Of a stretch of DNA of 64,000 nucleotides, positions 9,375 through 16,478 are shown one piece after another (positions within the stretch are counted from its first letter, which is position 1; every line of letters starts with the position of its first letter). The stretch is taken from NCBI GenBank assembly GCA_016711265.1, contig JADJTI010000006.1, positions 372,001 to 436,000 of the forward strand, given 5' to 3'. The notes beneath the pieces were generated by a model. The model saw nothing but the letters and a program-made list of their open reading frames with translations. It did not search any database and had not been told where the DNA came from. This stretch comes from Austwickia sp. Lineage in GTDB: Bacteria; Actinomycetota; Actinomycetes; Actinomycetales; Dermatophilaceae. Made by a program: the position numbers and the translations under genes.

Positions 9375-9552
9375 TCTGCCGCTGGTCGCGCGCGTCAGCG
9401 GGGCCGCGAGCGGCCCCATCCCGGGTGCCCTGTTGTCGCCGTTCGAGGAGCGCGCGTTGCCTTGCTCCGGCCGCTCTTGCCTGAGGAGCGACGCCCTGCC
9501 CCGCCCCGGAACCGCGCCACCCTCCGCGCGGCCCATCACTGCAGGCAGCGTC

Positions 9553-9608
9553 ATACAGTGATGGGCATCCAGCTACACTGATACAGTGACGCAAATACAG
9601 TGAGGGGG
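9553..9608 (+). repeat. 14-bp-period repeat array before Schlafen gene
   Basis: Four units spaced exactly 14 bp begin at 9553, 9567, 9581 and 9595. Units 1, 3 and 4 start with ATACAGTGA; unit 2 is degenerate (ATCCAGCTA). CACTG-ATA-CAGTG (9576-9588) is a palindrome across units 2 and 3. The array ends four bases before the GTG/ATG region of the gene at 9613. A direct-repeat array at this position fits cooperative operator binding, probably by the wHTH-containing gene product itself. Confidence 0.6.
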
Positions 9609-9612
9609 CCTC

Positions 9613-11355
9613 ATGGCTGAGCGTTCACCGTTCGGGCAGCTCGGGCTATGGGAGGACGACCACGACGACCTGGGGGCCATTGTCGCCAGACTGCGACGCC
9701 GAGGTCGCGACGATGAACAGGTCGAGGTCAAAGCCTGCGGTCGTGAGCTCAGCAAGGATGTCTGGGACAGCGTCAGTGCCTTTGCCAACACCCATGGTGG
9801 ATTGCTCGTCCGGGGTCTCTCGGAAGATGGTGGCTTCACGCCAGCCGCTGGCTTTGCACCCGAGCGGGTCTTGGATCAGTTTGTCACTGGAATTGGCGAC
9901 GGAGGATCGCCAGGCCGGGTCTCCAATCCACCCAACTATGCGTTGGCGCACGACGAAGTGGATGGGTCCCCGGTCCTCCGCGTCCGTATTGACGAGAACG
10001 CTGTGGGTACCAAGCCTTGCTTCGTGACCGCCAAAGGAGTGAATGGCGGCTCCTTCAAGCGGATCGGTGACAAGGACGTTCGGCTTACGCCTCTGGAGAT
10101 CTATGAGTTCCAGAATGCGCTGTTGCCCAGCACGGCAGATCGTGATCCGATTCCTGAAGCCGAAGTCTCTGACCTTTCGAGCGATATCGTTGAACGCCTC
10201 GTGGCTCGGAGGGCCAAGAGCAAGGCGCTGAGAGGCACGTCGACCGATGCGGAGCGGATGGCCCGGCTGAACTTGACTGCACCGAACGGTGCGGTTCGGC
10301 TTGCTGGACTCCTAGCCACGGGCTTGTATCCGCAGCAATTTCTTCCGCGCCTCTACATCGACGTTGCGGTGCACCCGGCCAATGAGAAGTCACAGCCGGG
10401 CCGAACTCTGAGATTCGTCGATCGTGTGCGTTGCGAGGGGCCTCTCACCGAAATGATCGATGAGGCCGTGGACGCAACCGCACGAAACTTGAGGACATAC
10501 TCCGTTGTCGAGGGCGCGGGGCGCCGAGATCAATTGGAGATCCCGCGCGAGGTACTGCGTGAAGCCATCGCCAACGCGGTTGTCCATCGCGAGTACCACG
10601 AACTCTTCCGAGGCGAGCCGGTCACGGTCGATGTCTACCCCGACCGTGTCGTCGTTGCGAACCCTGGTGGACTGTGGGGTGGAAAGACCGAAGAGAACCT
10701 CGACGACGGGACTTCGCGGTGTCGTAACCAGACGCTGATGCAGTTGTTGAGCGAGGTGCCGTCGCGCGATGATACCTTCTCTGTTGAGGGCCAAGGTGGC
10801 GGGATCAAGCTGATGATCCACGAAATGGAGGCCCACGCAATGGGCCGCCCACGATTTCGGATTCAGCCTGACCGCGTTGCGGTCGAACTGGCATGTCATG
10901 GGGCTGAAGTGCCCGCTCAGCGGGATTGGCTGCGCTCACTTTCCGCACGGGGTTTGACGGCGCATGAGGATGCAGCACTCCTCATGGCCCGCCGTGAAGG
11001 CTTGGTCAGTGCTGTGACTCTGCGTCGCGAGTTGAGGATCGATTCTGACGAAGCACGTGAACTCTTGAGCGGTCTTGCAGGGGAGGGTCTGCTGCGATCA
11101 GCTGGGCAAGATCGCTACATCCTGTCTATCGGCGGCCAGGATCTGCGTCCGAACGAGTCCGCGGTCCTGCAGCAGCTTTCCCCGGATGTCGATCTGAGCA
11201 TCCATGAACTCGCGGAGAAGCTGGAGAAGTCAGCGAACACCCTTCGCCCAGTGCTCCGGTCCCTCATCGACGCCGGGTGGGTCGAGCCGACCGCCTCCCC
11301 ACAGAGTCGGAATCGGAAGTATCGGCGTGTGGAGCGGGATCCGCGGAGCGGATAG
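9613..11355 (+). CDS. AlbA_2 / HATPase_c_4 / wHTH protein (Schlafen-type)
   Basis: A 580-residue protein of the family often annotated as RecG-like or Schlafen AlbA_2 regulator. The N-terminal AlbA_2 domain (about residues 30-170) shows QVEVKACGRELSKDVWDSV...FANTHGGLLVRGLSE, the E-x-K and GG-x-L hallmarks. The middle (about 310-400) has IPREVLREAIANAVVHREY with NPGGLWGG, the HATPase_c_4 nucleotide-binding region. The C-terminus contains two probable winged-helix segments, including ELAEKLEKSANTLRPVLRSL at about 528-547. It is full length, unlike the Schlafen-like gene at 6.3 kb. A 14-bp repeat array lies directly upstream. Proteins of this kind act as DNA-binding regulators or in phage defence; which applies here is unknown. 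Confidence 0.8.
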   Translation: MAERSPFGQLGLWEDDHDDLGAIVARLRRRGRDDEQVEVKACGRELSKDVWDSVSAFANTHGGLLVRGLSEDGGFTPAAGFAPERVLDQFVTGIGDGGSPGRVSNPPNYALAHDEVDGSPVLRVRIDENAVGTKPCFVTAKGVNGGSFKRIGDKDVRLTPLEIYEFQNALLPSTADRDPIPEAEVSDLSSDIVERLVARRAKSKALRGTSTDAERMARLNLTAPNGAVRLAGLLATGLYPQQFLPRLYIDVAVHPANEKSQPGRTLRFVDRVRCEGPLTEMIDEAVDATARNLRTYSVVEGAGRRDQLEIPREVLREAIANAVVHREYHELFRGEPVTVDVYPDRVVVANPGGLWGGKTEENLDDGTSRCRNQTLMQLLSEVPSRDDTFSVEGQGGGIKLMIHEMEAHAMGRPRFRIQPDRVAVELACHGAEVPAQRDWLRSLSARGLTAHEDAALLMARREGLVSAVTLRRELRIDSDEARELLSGLAGEGLLRSAGQDRYILSIGGQDLRPNESAVLQQLSPDVDLSIHELAEKLEKSANTLRPVLRSLIDAGWVEPTASPQSRNRKYRRVERDPRSG

Positions 11356-12192
11356 CCAGACCATTGGGCACGCCACCTCAGGCCTGAGGCTGTGAGCCGG
11401 GGTCCGCTCATGCGGAAGAGATCCAGCGAGGCTTCCCGGCAAGCGATGCGGGGACAACTCGACTGCGAGAGAATCGGCGCATGATGTGGGGTCGACTGGG
11501 CGGCTTGCCCGGGAGTCGGCGGCGGCGTCTTTGCTTGGCCGGTCCATGCGCATCAGGTAGTGCAGGGGATCGTCGATCGGGTTTTCAGGCGCGCATGCGC
11601 CAGCGCCCACCCGCCGGAAGCCCACCTCCTCCAGCGCCCGCCAGGAGGCCGTGTTGGCGGCTACCACGCTGACCAGGATCGCGGGCGACTCAGGCAGGTC
11701 GCGCCACGTCCGCTCAACGATCGCAGCCAACATCGCTGAGCCCGTCCCCTGGCCTCGGGCCTCGCCGAGGAGATAGTCGAGGGTAGCCGTGCCTTTGGGG
11801 ACGTTGCCGAGCAGCCGGAAGTCGCGGAGATTCTCCTCGTAATCCGCCACCAGAGATCTCTGCACGAGCCCAACGGGGTAGCCGTGATGCAGGGCAATCC
11901 AGTCCTCGTTCGGCTCGCTGCCGTCGATGCTTGGGCCGAAGTCCCGCTCCAGTGCCTCCTCGGACCACTCGTGCATCCACCACCGCTCGACCTCTGGCTG
12001 ACTCAGCCATTCCGAGAGCAAGGGGAAGTCGTCCCGAGTCAATCGCCGGAAATCCCAAGCGCCCACGAGTCCACTCTCCGCTGGTACCGCGCGAGCATGC
12101 AACTCCACTCGCCTGCCGAACGTCGCCCGACGAGTGTTCAGCTGGCTGATCGCACGCGACCACGGGTGCGGGTCTTGCAGCACTCCCTGCAC
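11230..12192 (-). CDS. GNAT acetyltransferase, AAC(6')-like
   Basis: The core (about residues 43-225) resembles AAC(6')-type aminoglycoside acetyltransferases: WDFRRLTRDDFPLLSEWL, ERWWMHEW, then the acetyl-CoA loop GEARGQGTGSAML, and VVAANTASWRALEEVGFRRVG. The family normally ends near YLMRMDRP. Here the frame continues for about 95 low-complexity residues and overlaps the 3' end of the convergent Schlafen-type gene by 126 bases, so the natural stop has probably been lost. The start is uncertain: ATG 12192 or an in-frame GTG at 12108, which would begin VELHARAV. Substrate specificity cannot be read from sequence; resistance to aminoglycosides is only possible. Confidence 0.6.
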   Translation of the reverse strand: MQGVLQDPHPWSRAISQLNTRRATFGRRVELHARAVPAESGLVGAWDFRRLTRDDFPLLSEWLSQPEVERWWMHEWSEEALERDFGPSIDGSEPNEDWIALHHGYPVGLVQRSLVADYEENLRDFRLLGNVPKGTATLDYLLGEARGQGTGSAMLAAIVERTWRDLPESPAILVSVVAANTASWRALEEVGFRRVGAGACAPENPIDDPLHYLMRMDRPSKDAAADSRASRPVDPTSCADSLAVELSPHRLPGSLAGSLPHERTPAHSLRPEVACPMVWLSAPRIPLHTPILPIPTLWGGGRLDPPGVDEGPEHWAKGVR

Positions 12193-12291
12193 CTCGACAA
12201 CTTGATCGGTCGCCTAGCCCGCGGGCCGGAGGGTGGTGACCTGCGGCGAGAGGCTGCTCCAGATACCTGCGGCAGGACGAACACAAAGCGT

Positions 12292-12353
12292 GCGGCTAAA
12301 TGAATGTAGGATACGCGGCTAAACGAACATAAAGGTTGCGGCTATGCGAACAT
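12292..12353 (+). repeat. Three 23-bp-period repeats before DUF4143 ATPase
   Basis: GCGGCTAAATGAATGT, GCGGCTAAACGAACAT and GCGGCTATGCGAACAT begin at 12292, 12315 and 12338, exactly 23 bp apart. The last ends 17 bases before ATG 12371. Spacing of about two helical turns puts the sites on one face of the DNA, as expected for a cooperative operator controlling the ATPase gene. Confidence 0.6.
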
Positions 12354-12370
12354 GTCACTAGGGTTTGGCG

Positions 12371-13639
12371 ATGGTCATTCCGTCTTCGGTTCCGCTCGGC
12401 CGCCTCTTGCCACGCCACGCCGCGCGACTCGTCGAGGATGCTCTCGGCGACACCCGCGTCGTCTTGGTCAATGGAGCACGCCAGGTGGGGAAGAGCACAC
12501 TGGTGTCGGGGGTATGTCGCGACCGGCAGGCGCAGTGGCGCAACCTTGACCGGGCAACCGAGCGCGAGGCCGCCCATGCCGACCCAGCGGAGTTCGTCCG
12601 CAGTGACGGCCTGCTCGTCATCGATGAGGTGCAACGGAGCCCCGAACTCCTTCTCGCGATCAAGGCGGCGGTGGACGAGGATCCCCGGCCCGGTCGTTTC
12701 GTGCTCACAGGGAGCGCGCGGGTCATGGGGTTACGAGGCCTGCCCGATGCCCTCCCGGGCCGTATGGAGACGATCGAGTTGTGGCCGCTGTCCCAGGGCG
12801 AGATCGACGGGACCCCGGACACCTTCGTCGACGCATGCTTCGAGCAGGGACCTGACCTAAGGCACTCTTCCTCCCTGGGAAAGTCGGACTACGTCGATCG
12901 ACTGTGCCGCGGAGGGTTTCCAGAAGCGGTGGCGCGGAGCGGGGTGCGCCGTAACCGGTTCTTTGACAACTACGTCGCGGACCTCATCAACCGCGATGTG
13001 GTCCAACTCAGCGAGATCGAGCGAGCCCACACCATGCGGGCACTCACCAAGCTCTTGGCTGCCCGCTCAGGTCAGCTCCTCGTCCCTGGTGCGCTCGCCG
13101 GGGACCTCGGCCTACCACGCCCGACCATCGCCCGCTACGTGGGTCTGCTCGAAGAGGTCTTCCTGATCAAGCGCATCCCTGCATGGTCGCGCAACCTCAG
13201 CAGCCGCGCGATTTCCACCCCCAAGGTCGCCGTGGTTGACTCGGGAATCGCGGCGAATCTTCTTGGCCAGGACCCGCGGCGGCTCATGCGGCCCGACAGT
13301 CCGCTGGGCGGGCTCCTCGAAGCCTTCGTCGCGATGGAGATCGCCCGCCAGCTGGAATGGTCGCAGACCAGGGCGGACCTCTTCCACTATCGGACCCGCG
13401 ACGGTGTCGAGGTCGATTTGGTCCTCGAGCAGCGATCTGGCGAGGTCGTGGCTCTCGACGTCAAAGCGTCGTCGACGGTGAGAGTCGAGGACTTCCGGGG
13501 GATTCGTCACCTAAAGCAGCGCCTCGGGTCGGATTTGATCGCGGGCTACGTCCTCTACACAGGGAAAGAGGCGCTGTCGTTCGGTGAGGGGCTGCGCGCA
13601 GTGCCCATCAGCGCCCTGTGGGAATGCGGCAGGGCGTGA
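12371..13639 (+). CDS. AAA_14 ATPase with DUF4143 domain
   Basis: A 422-residue ATPase of the AAA_14/DUF4143 family. Walker A is GARQVGKST (about residues 36-44), Walker B LLVIDEVQRSPELL, and sensor FVLTGSARV. The C-terminal DUF4143 part (about 190-420) carries DNYVADLINRDV, the winged-helix segment LGLPRPTIARYVGLLEE, and an archaeal-ATPase-type nuclease-like fold with DGVEVDLVLE...VVALDVKAS. That D-x-D...E...D-x-K pattern resembles a PD-(D/E)XK site. Such proteins are widespread in accessory DNA and have no settled function. ATG 12371 is preferred to TTG 12365. The upstream 23-bp repeats suggest tight regulation. Confidence 0.85.
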   Translation: MVIPSSVPLGRLLPRHAARLVEDALGDTRVVLVNGARQVGKSTLVSGVCRDRQAQWRNLDRATEREAAHADPAEFVRSDGLLVIDEVQRSPELLLAIKAAVDEDPRPGRFVLTGSARVMGLRGLPDALPGRMETIELWPLSQGEIDGTPDTFVDACFEQGPDLRHSSSLGKSDYVDRLCRGGFPEAVARSGVRRNRFFDNYVADLINRDVVQLSEIERAHTMRALTKLLAARSGQLLVPGALAGDLGLPRPTIARYVGLLEEVFLIKRIPAWSRNLSSRAISTPKVAVVDSGIAANLLGQDPRRLMRPDSPLGGLLEAFVAMEIARQLEWSQTRADLFHYRTRDGVEVDLVLEQRSGEVVALDVKASSTVRVEDFRGIRHLKQRLGSDLIAGYVLYTGKEALSFGEGLRAVPISALWECGRA

Positions 13640-13832
13640 GTCCGGCGCCGAGTCGGCCCGACCAGCCCGCCGTCCGCGTTGCAGACGACGAGCAAGTGGT
13701 CGAGCCTAGCGTCGCCCGCAGGTCACGGGGAGGCTGCCGTGGGGCCGATTCTGCACGGACGAGCCACCCCGGTGGGCCAGCCACTCGCGGACGGCGCGCT
13801 TGTCAATCGTGCCCACGTCTAGGCTGGCGCGC
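13640..13832. other. Intergenic, nothing recognised
   Basis: About 190 bases between the ATPase stop and the racemase start. I see no gene, strong hairpin or repeat beyond the 3' part that is copied again at 15717. Confidence 0.3.
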
Positions 13833-14519
13833 ATGCGCACGATCGGGCTGTTGGGCGGCATGAGCTGGGAGTCCACGGCGGAGTATTACCGGCTGCTCAA
13901 CGAAGGGGCGCGCGAGAGGCTGGGTGGTCTGCATTCTGCGCCCATCGTGCTTGCATCGGTCGACTTCGCCGAAGTCGAGCAGCTGCAGGTAGCGGGTCGA
14001 TGGGGGGACGCCGCCGCGCTGCTCGCCGATCGTGCCCGCGGCGTCGAGGCTGCCGGAGCCGACCTGCTGCTGATCTGCACGAACACCATGCACAAGGTCG
14101 CCGAGGAGGTGCAGGCTGCTGTCGCGATACCCCTGCTCCACATCGCCGACGCCACCGCGACCGCTGTGCGGCGAGCCAACCTCACGCGGGTCGGGCTGCT
14201 CGGTACCGCGTTCACGATGGAGCAAGCCTTCTACCGTGACCGGCTCGCGAACCATGGGCTGCAGGTGCTCGTGCCGGATGACGCCGAGCGCGCCCTCGTC
14301 CACCGGGTGATCTATGACGAGCTGTGCGTCGGTGAGATCCGGCAGGAGTCGCGGGCGGCGTACCGGCAGGTGGTTGGCAACCTCGTCGAGCGCGGCGCCG
14401 AGGGAGTCATCCTCGGCTGTACGGAGGTCGAGTTGCTGCTGAGGCAGGAAGACAGCGACGTGCCACTCTTCGCGACGACGAGACTGCACGTCCAGGCCGC
14501 TCTCGACGCAGCGGGCTGA
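13833..14519 (+). CDS. Aspartate/glutamate racemase family protein
   Basis: A 228-residue Asp/Glu racemase superfamily protein. It begins MRTIGLLGGMSWESTAEYY, the standard amino-acid racemase opening. Both catalytic cysteines are present, in LLICTNTMHKVAEE and in GVILGCTEVELLL. Length and motif order are normal for the aspartate racemase/YgeA group, which interconvert L- and D-amino acids without cofactor. Start ATG 13833 is fixed by the conserved N-terminus. A 60-bp partial copy of its 5' end lies at 15717-15777, showing local duplication. The neighbours give no clear pathway. Confidence 0.88.
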   Translation: MRTIGLLGGMSWESTAEYYRLLNEGARERLGGLHSAPIVLASVDFAEVEQLQVAGRWGDAAALLADRARGVEAAGADLLLICTNTMHKVAEEVQAAVAIPLLHIADATATAVRRANLTRVGLLGTAFTMEQAFYRDRLANHGLQVLVPDDAERALVHRVIYDELCVGEIRQESRAAYRQVVGNLVERGAEGVILGCTEVELLLRQEDSDVPLFATTRLHVQAALDAAG

Positions 14520-14543
14520 GCGATCTGCGGACGCCGAGCCGCA

Positions 14544-15032
14544 TCACCACCCGAGCGTGCCGGGAGCTCCTTTGAACGGCCCTATGAGGTGTGCCGTGAT
14601 CCACCCGCCGTAGAAGTCACCGGCCTGAGCGTGCACCTCCTCGCCGTCGATACGGCACCGGTCCATCCGACCCGGGTAGAGCGCGACGTGCTCACGCAGC
14701 GCTGCAAACCCTGGCGACGGGTCGTCGTACCACCATGCCGCCCGCTCCGCGACCACCCCACCGGCGGTGACGTCGGCGTACGCGGCCTTTCCTTTGAACT
14801 CACACCAGGACGACCCGCTTACCGGCACCAGCGAGCCGGCGGGGAAGGCGGCCCGCGGCAGGTAGACCGTGGGCGGGTGACTGGTCTCGAGCACTTCGAG
14901 GAAACCGTGGCAGTCGATCAGAGGCACACCGCCCAGGTTGACCGTGACGTGGCGCTCGGTACGGCGCACGATCGGCGGGCGTGGGTAGTCCCAGACCGAC
15001 TCCGGTGCGCGGGCCGAAGAGTTGCCGCTCAT
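14544..15032 (-). CDS. DUF427 domain protein
   Basis: A 162-residue DUF427 protein. The domain is seen as VWDYPRPPIV near the N-terminus, then a beta-rich core with VYLPRAAFPAG, SWCEFKGKAAY and AWWYDDPSPGFAAL, and finally a C-terminal YGGWIT. DUF427 proteins are small actinobacterial proteins of unknown biochemical role. The start at 15032 (MSGNSS) lies within the stop of the PIN-domain fragment upstream (ATGA overlap on the minus strand). An upstream in-frame ATG at 15071 would run into that fragment and is less likely. Confidence 0.85.
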   Translation of the reverse strand: MSGNSSARAPESVWDYPRPPIVRRTERHVTVNLGGVPLIDCHGFLEVLETSHPPTVYLPRAAFPAGSLVPVSGSSWCEFKGKAAYADVTAGGVVAERAAWWYDDPSPGFAALREHVALYPGRMDRCRIDGEEVHAQAGDFYGGWITAHLIGPFKGAPGTLGW

Positions 15033-15226
15033 CCGATGCCTCCTGGTGGCGGTCGGCGGGGGGCGAGCCATGTCGGCAGTGCGGCATCGAACGTGGCGAG
15101 GACCAGGCCCTGTTGTGCCGCGAGGTTGATGAAGTGTACGTCGGTGACTTGCCGGCGTCCGACGAAGACCCGGGTGTCCAAACGGCGGGCGCCGCCAACG
15201 AGCCGTCGTCGTGCACCCATGCCCAT
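15029..15226 (-). pseudogene. C-terminal remnant of a PIN-domain toxin
   Basis: The last third of a VapC-like PIN domain is recognisable: VTDVHFINLAAQQGLVLATFDAALP contains the D of the T-D-x-H motif and the T-F-D motif. The N-terminal two thirds, with the first catalytic Asp and Glu, are missing. Sequence to the right switches abruptly to an ABC-permease fragment near 15230-15252. No antitoxin is adjacent. It is a broken ninth toxin relic in this region. Confidence 0.55.
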
Positions 15227-15251
15227 GCCGGGTGCGCGCGAAGCGCTATGA

Positions 15252-15710
15252 CCCCTCGCCTACATCGTCCTCAAGGCCTGCGCTGCCCTGGTGATGGGTG
15301 CCGTGGCCATCCTCGCCGTCAACCTCGCCGGCCTTGTCCAGGGCAAGCCGTCTATGCCCGTCGACGTCTGGCTGACGTGCGGTGTCCTCACCTTGACCGC
15401 AGTTATGACGTTCGCGGCGCTGGGTGTGTTCGTCGGCTACCTGGTGCCAGGGGAGAACGTCATGCAGATCCTCGGCCCAGGGCTCGCCCTGCTGACCATG
15501 CTCGGCGGGCTCTTCTTCCCGCTTACGAGCTACAGCCCGCTCGTGCGTACCATCGCCCACTGGACCCCGATGTACGGCGTCGCCGAGATCGCACACGCAC
15601 CGCTGACCCACGAGGTGGGGTGGCCGGCCGTCGTCAACGCGGTGGCCTGGCTGCTGATCTTCCTGGCCGGTGCCGCCTGGCGGATGATGTGGGACACGGC
15701 CCGGGTGTGA
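15252..15710 (+). pseudogene. 3' fragment of ABC-2 type permease
   Basis: This frame is open from just after TGA 15249 and encodes the last 150 or so residues of an ABC-2 family permease. There are four hydrophobic segments (starting KACAALVMGAVAILA), the conserved late helix-loop LTMLGGLFFPLTSYSP, and a C-terminal membrane helix before WRMMWDTARV. The first third to half of a normal permease of about 250 residues is missing, as is the ATP-binding partner. It abuts the PIN remnant on one side and a racemase 5' copy on the other, so it is a rearrangement scrap. Confidence 0.6.
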
Positions 15711-15716
15711 CGGAGA

Positions 15717-15777
15717 CTGGCGCGCATGCGCAGGATCGGGCTGTTGGGCGGCGGGAGCTGGGAGCCCACGGCGCAGC
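15717..15777 (+). repeat. Duplicate of racemase 5' end
   Basis: This stretch repeats 13824-13884, the start region of the racemase gene, with few differences: CTGGCGCGCATGCGCA, then GATCGGGCTGTTGGGCGGC and GAGCTGGGAG. Translated, it gives MRRIGLLGGGSWEPTAQHH and then a stop. The rest of the racemase is missing here. The two copies bracket the DUF427 gene and the PIN and permease fragments. Confidence 0.7.
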
Positions 15778-15815
15778 ACCACTGACGGAGCAAGTAGACA
15801 GCTGGCGATCTTCTA

Positions 15816-15829
15816 GTCATACTTATGAC
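15816..15829. promoter_or_regulatory. Perfect palindrome at antitoxin start
   Basis: GTCATA-CT-TATGAC is a perfect 14-bp palindrome ending one base before ATG 15831. It also contains the alternative ATG 15825. It is probably the operator for autoregulation of this RelBE-type operon. Confidence 0.55.
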
Positions 15830-15830
15830 C

Positions 15831-16112
15831 ATGACGAGCATTCCGCTGGCTGATGTCAAGGCGCACCTGTCCGAGGTCGTCAGCAGGGTGAGCAAGCACC
15901 ACGAGCGCGTCACCGTCACCGTGCATGGCCAGCCCTCGGCCGTCCTGCTTTCCCCCGATGACCTGGCCATGCTCGAGGAGACCATCGCCGTTCTTGGTGA
16001 TCAGGACCTCATGACGCAGCTGTCCGCGGCAGAAGCTGACCTGGCCGCGGGACGGGTCGAAACCCAACAGGACCTCGACATGGCGATGCGTTCGCGCCGA
16101 ACCTCGGCGTGA
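15831..16112 (+). CDS. Phd/RelB-type antitoxin
   Basis: A 93-residue Phd/YefM-type antitoxin: MTSIPLADVKAHLSEVVSRV, then ERVTVTVHGQPSAVLLS, the strand pair of the Phd fold, followed by an acidic helical tail rich in Ala and Gln. ATG 15831 is favoured over 15825 because the latter lies inside the palindromic operator. The stop overlaps the toxin GTG (GTGA, 16109-16112). Confidence 0.85.
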   Translation: MTSIPLADVKAHLSEVVSRVSKHHERVTVTVHGQPSAVLLSPDDLAMLEETIAVLGDQDLMTQLSAAEADLAAGRVETQQDLDMAMRSRRTSA

Positions 16113-16384
16113 ATGATCCACGCTACCAATTGCAGATCGTCTCAACAGCGCGGCGACACCTCACCGATGTCCTCCCCGAGGCTGTTGCAGGCGCCGCCTT
16201 CGAGTTCATCACCGGCCCCTTACTCGACAACCCCTACCGCGTCGGCAAGCAGCTGCGCCCACCCTTAGCAGACCGGCACAGCGCCAGGCGAGGCACTTAT
16301 CGAATCGTGTACAGGATCGACGACGAGACTCGAAGTGTCACGGTCCTCGCCATCGGCCACCGCGGGGGGATCTACCGCCCCTGA
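16109..16384 (+). CDS. RelE-family toxin
   Basis: A 91-residue RelE-like toxin. The segment YQLQIVSTARRHLTDVLPEAVAGAAFEFI matches the N-terminal strand and helices. RRGTYRIVYRIDDETRSVTVLAIGHRGGIYRP matches the central strands and the C-terminal H-R-x-x-I-Y signature. It would act as a ribosome-dependent mRNA endonuclease. The GTG start overlaps the antitoxin stop. Confidence 0.87.
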   Translation: MNDPRYQLQIVSTARRHLTDVLPEAVAGAAFEFITGPLLDNPYRVGKQLRPPLADRHSARRGTYRIVYRIDDETRSVTVLAIGHRGGIYRP

Positions 16385-16478
16385 GTATGCGGAGCGCTGG
16401 TGGGTTTGCTCTTGCGCTCGACTCCAGGTCGTGCACGGCGTCGGCCCCGGCCGGGATCTGCTCGAATGCGGGCCTCAG

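Larger units (their letters stand above)
8605..9392 (+). repeat. 17-bp direct repeat flanking a VapBC pair
   Basis: CTGCCGCTGGTCGCGCG occurs exactly at 8605-8621 and again at 9376-9392. The first copy lies 13 bases after the RelE stop, the second 1 base after the VapC stop. The two copies bracket a transposase scrap and the VapBC pair. The pair may mark a duplication or recombination junction through which the VapBC module arrived or could be lost. Confidence 0.45.

Noticed and set aside
9553..9608. CRISPR array
   Set aside because: Units are 14 bp without spacers of 30 bp or more, and no cas genes are nearby.
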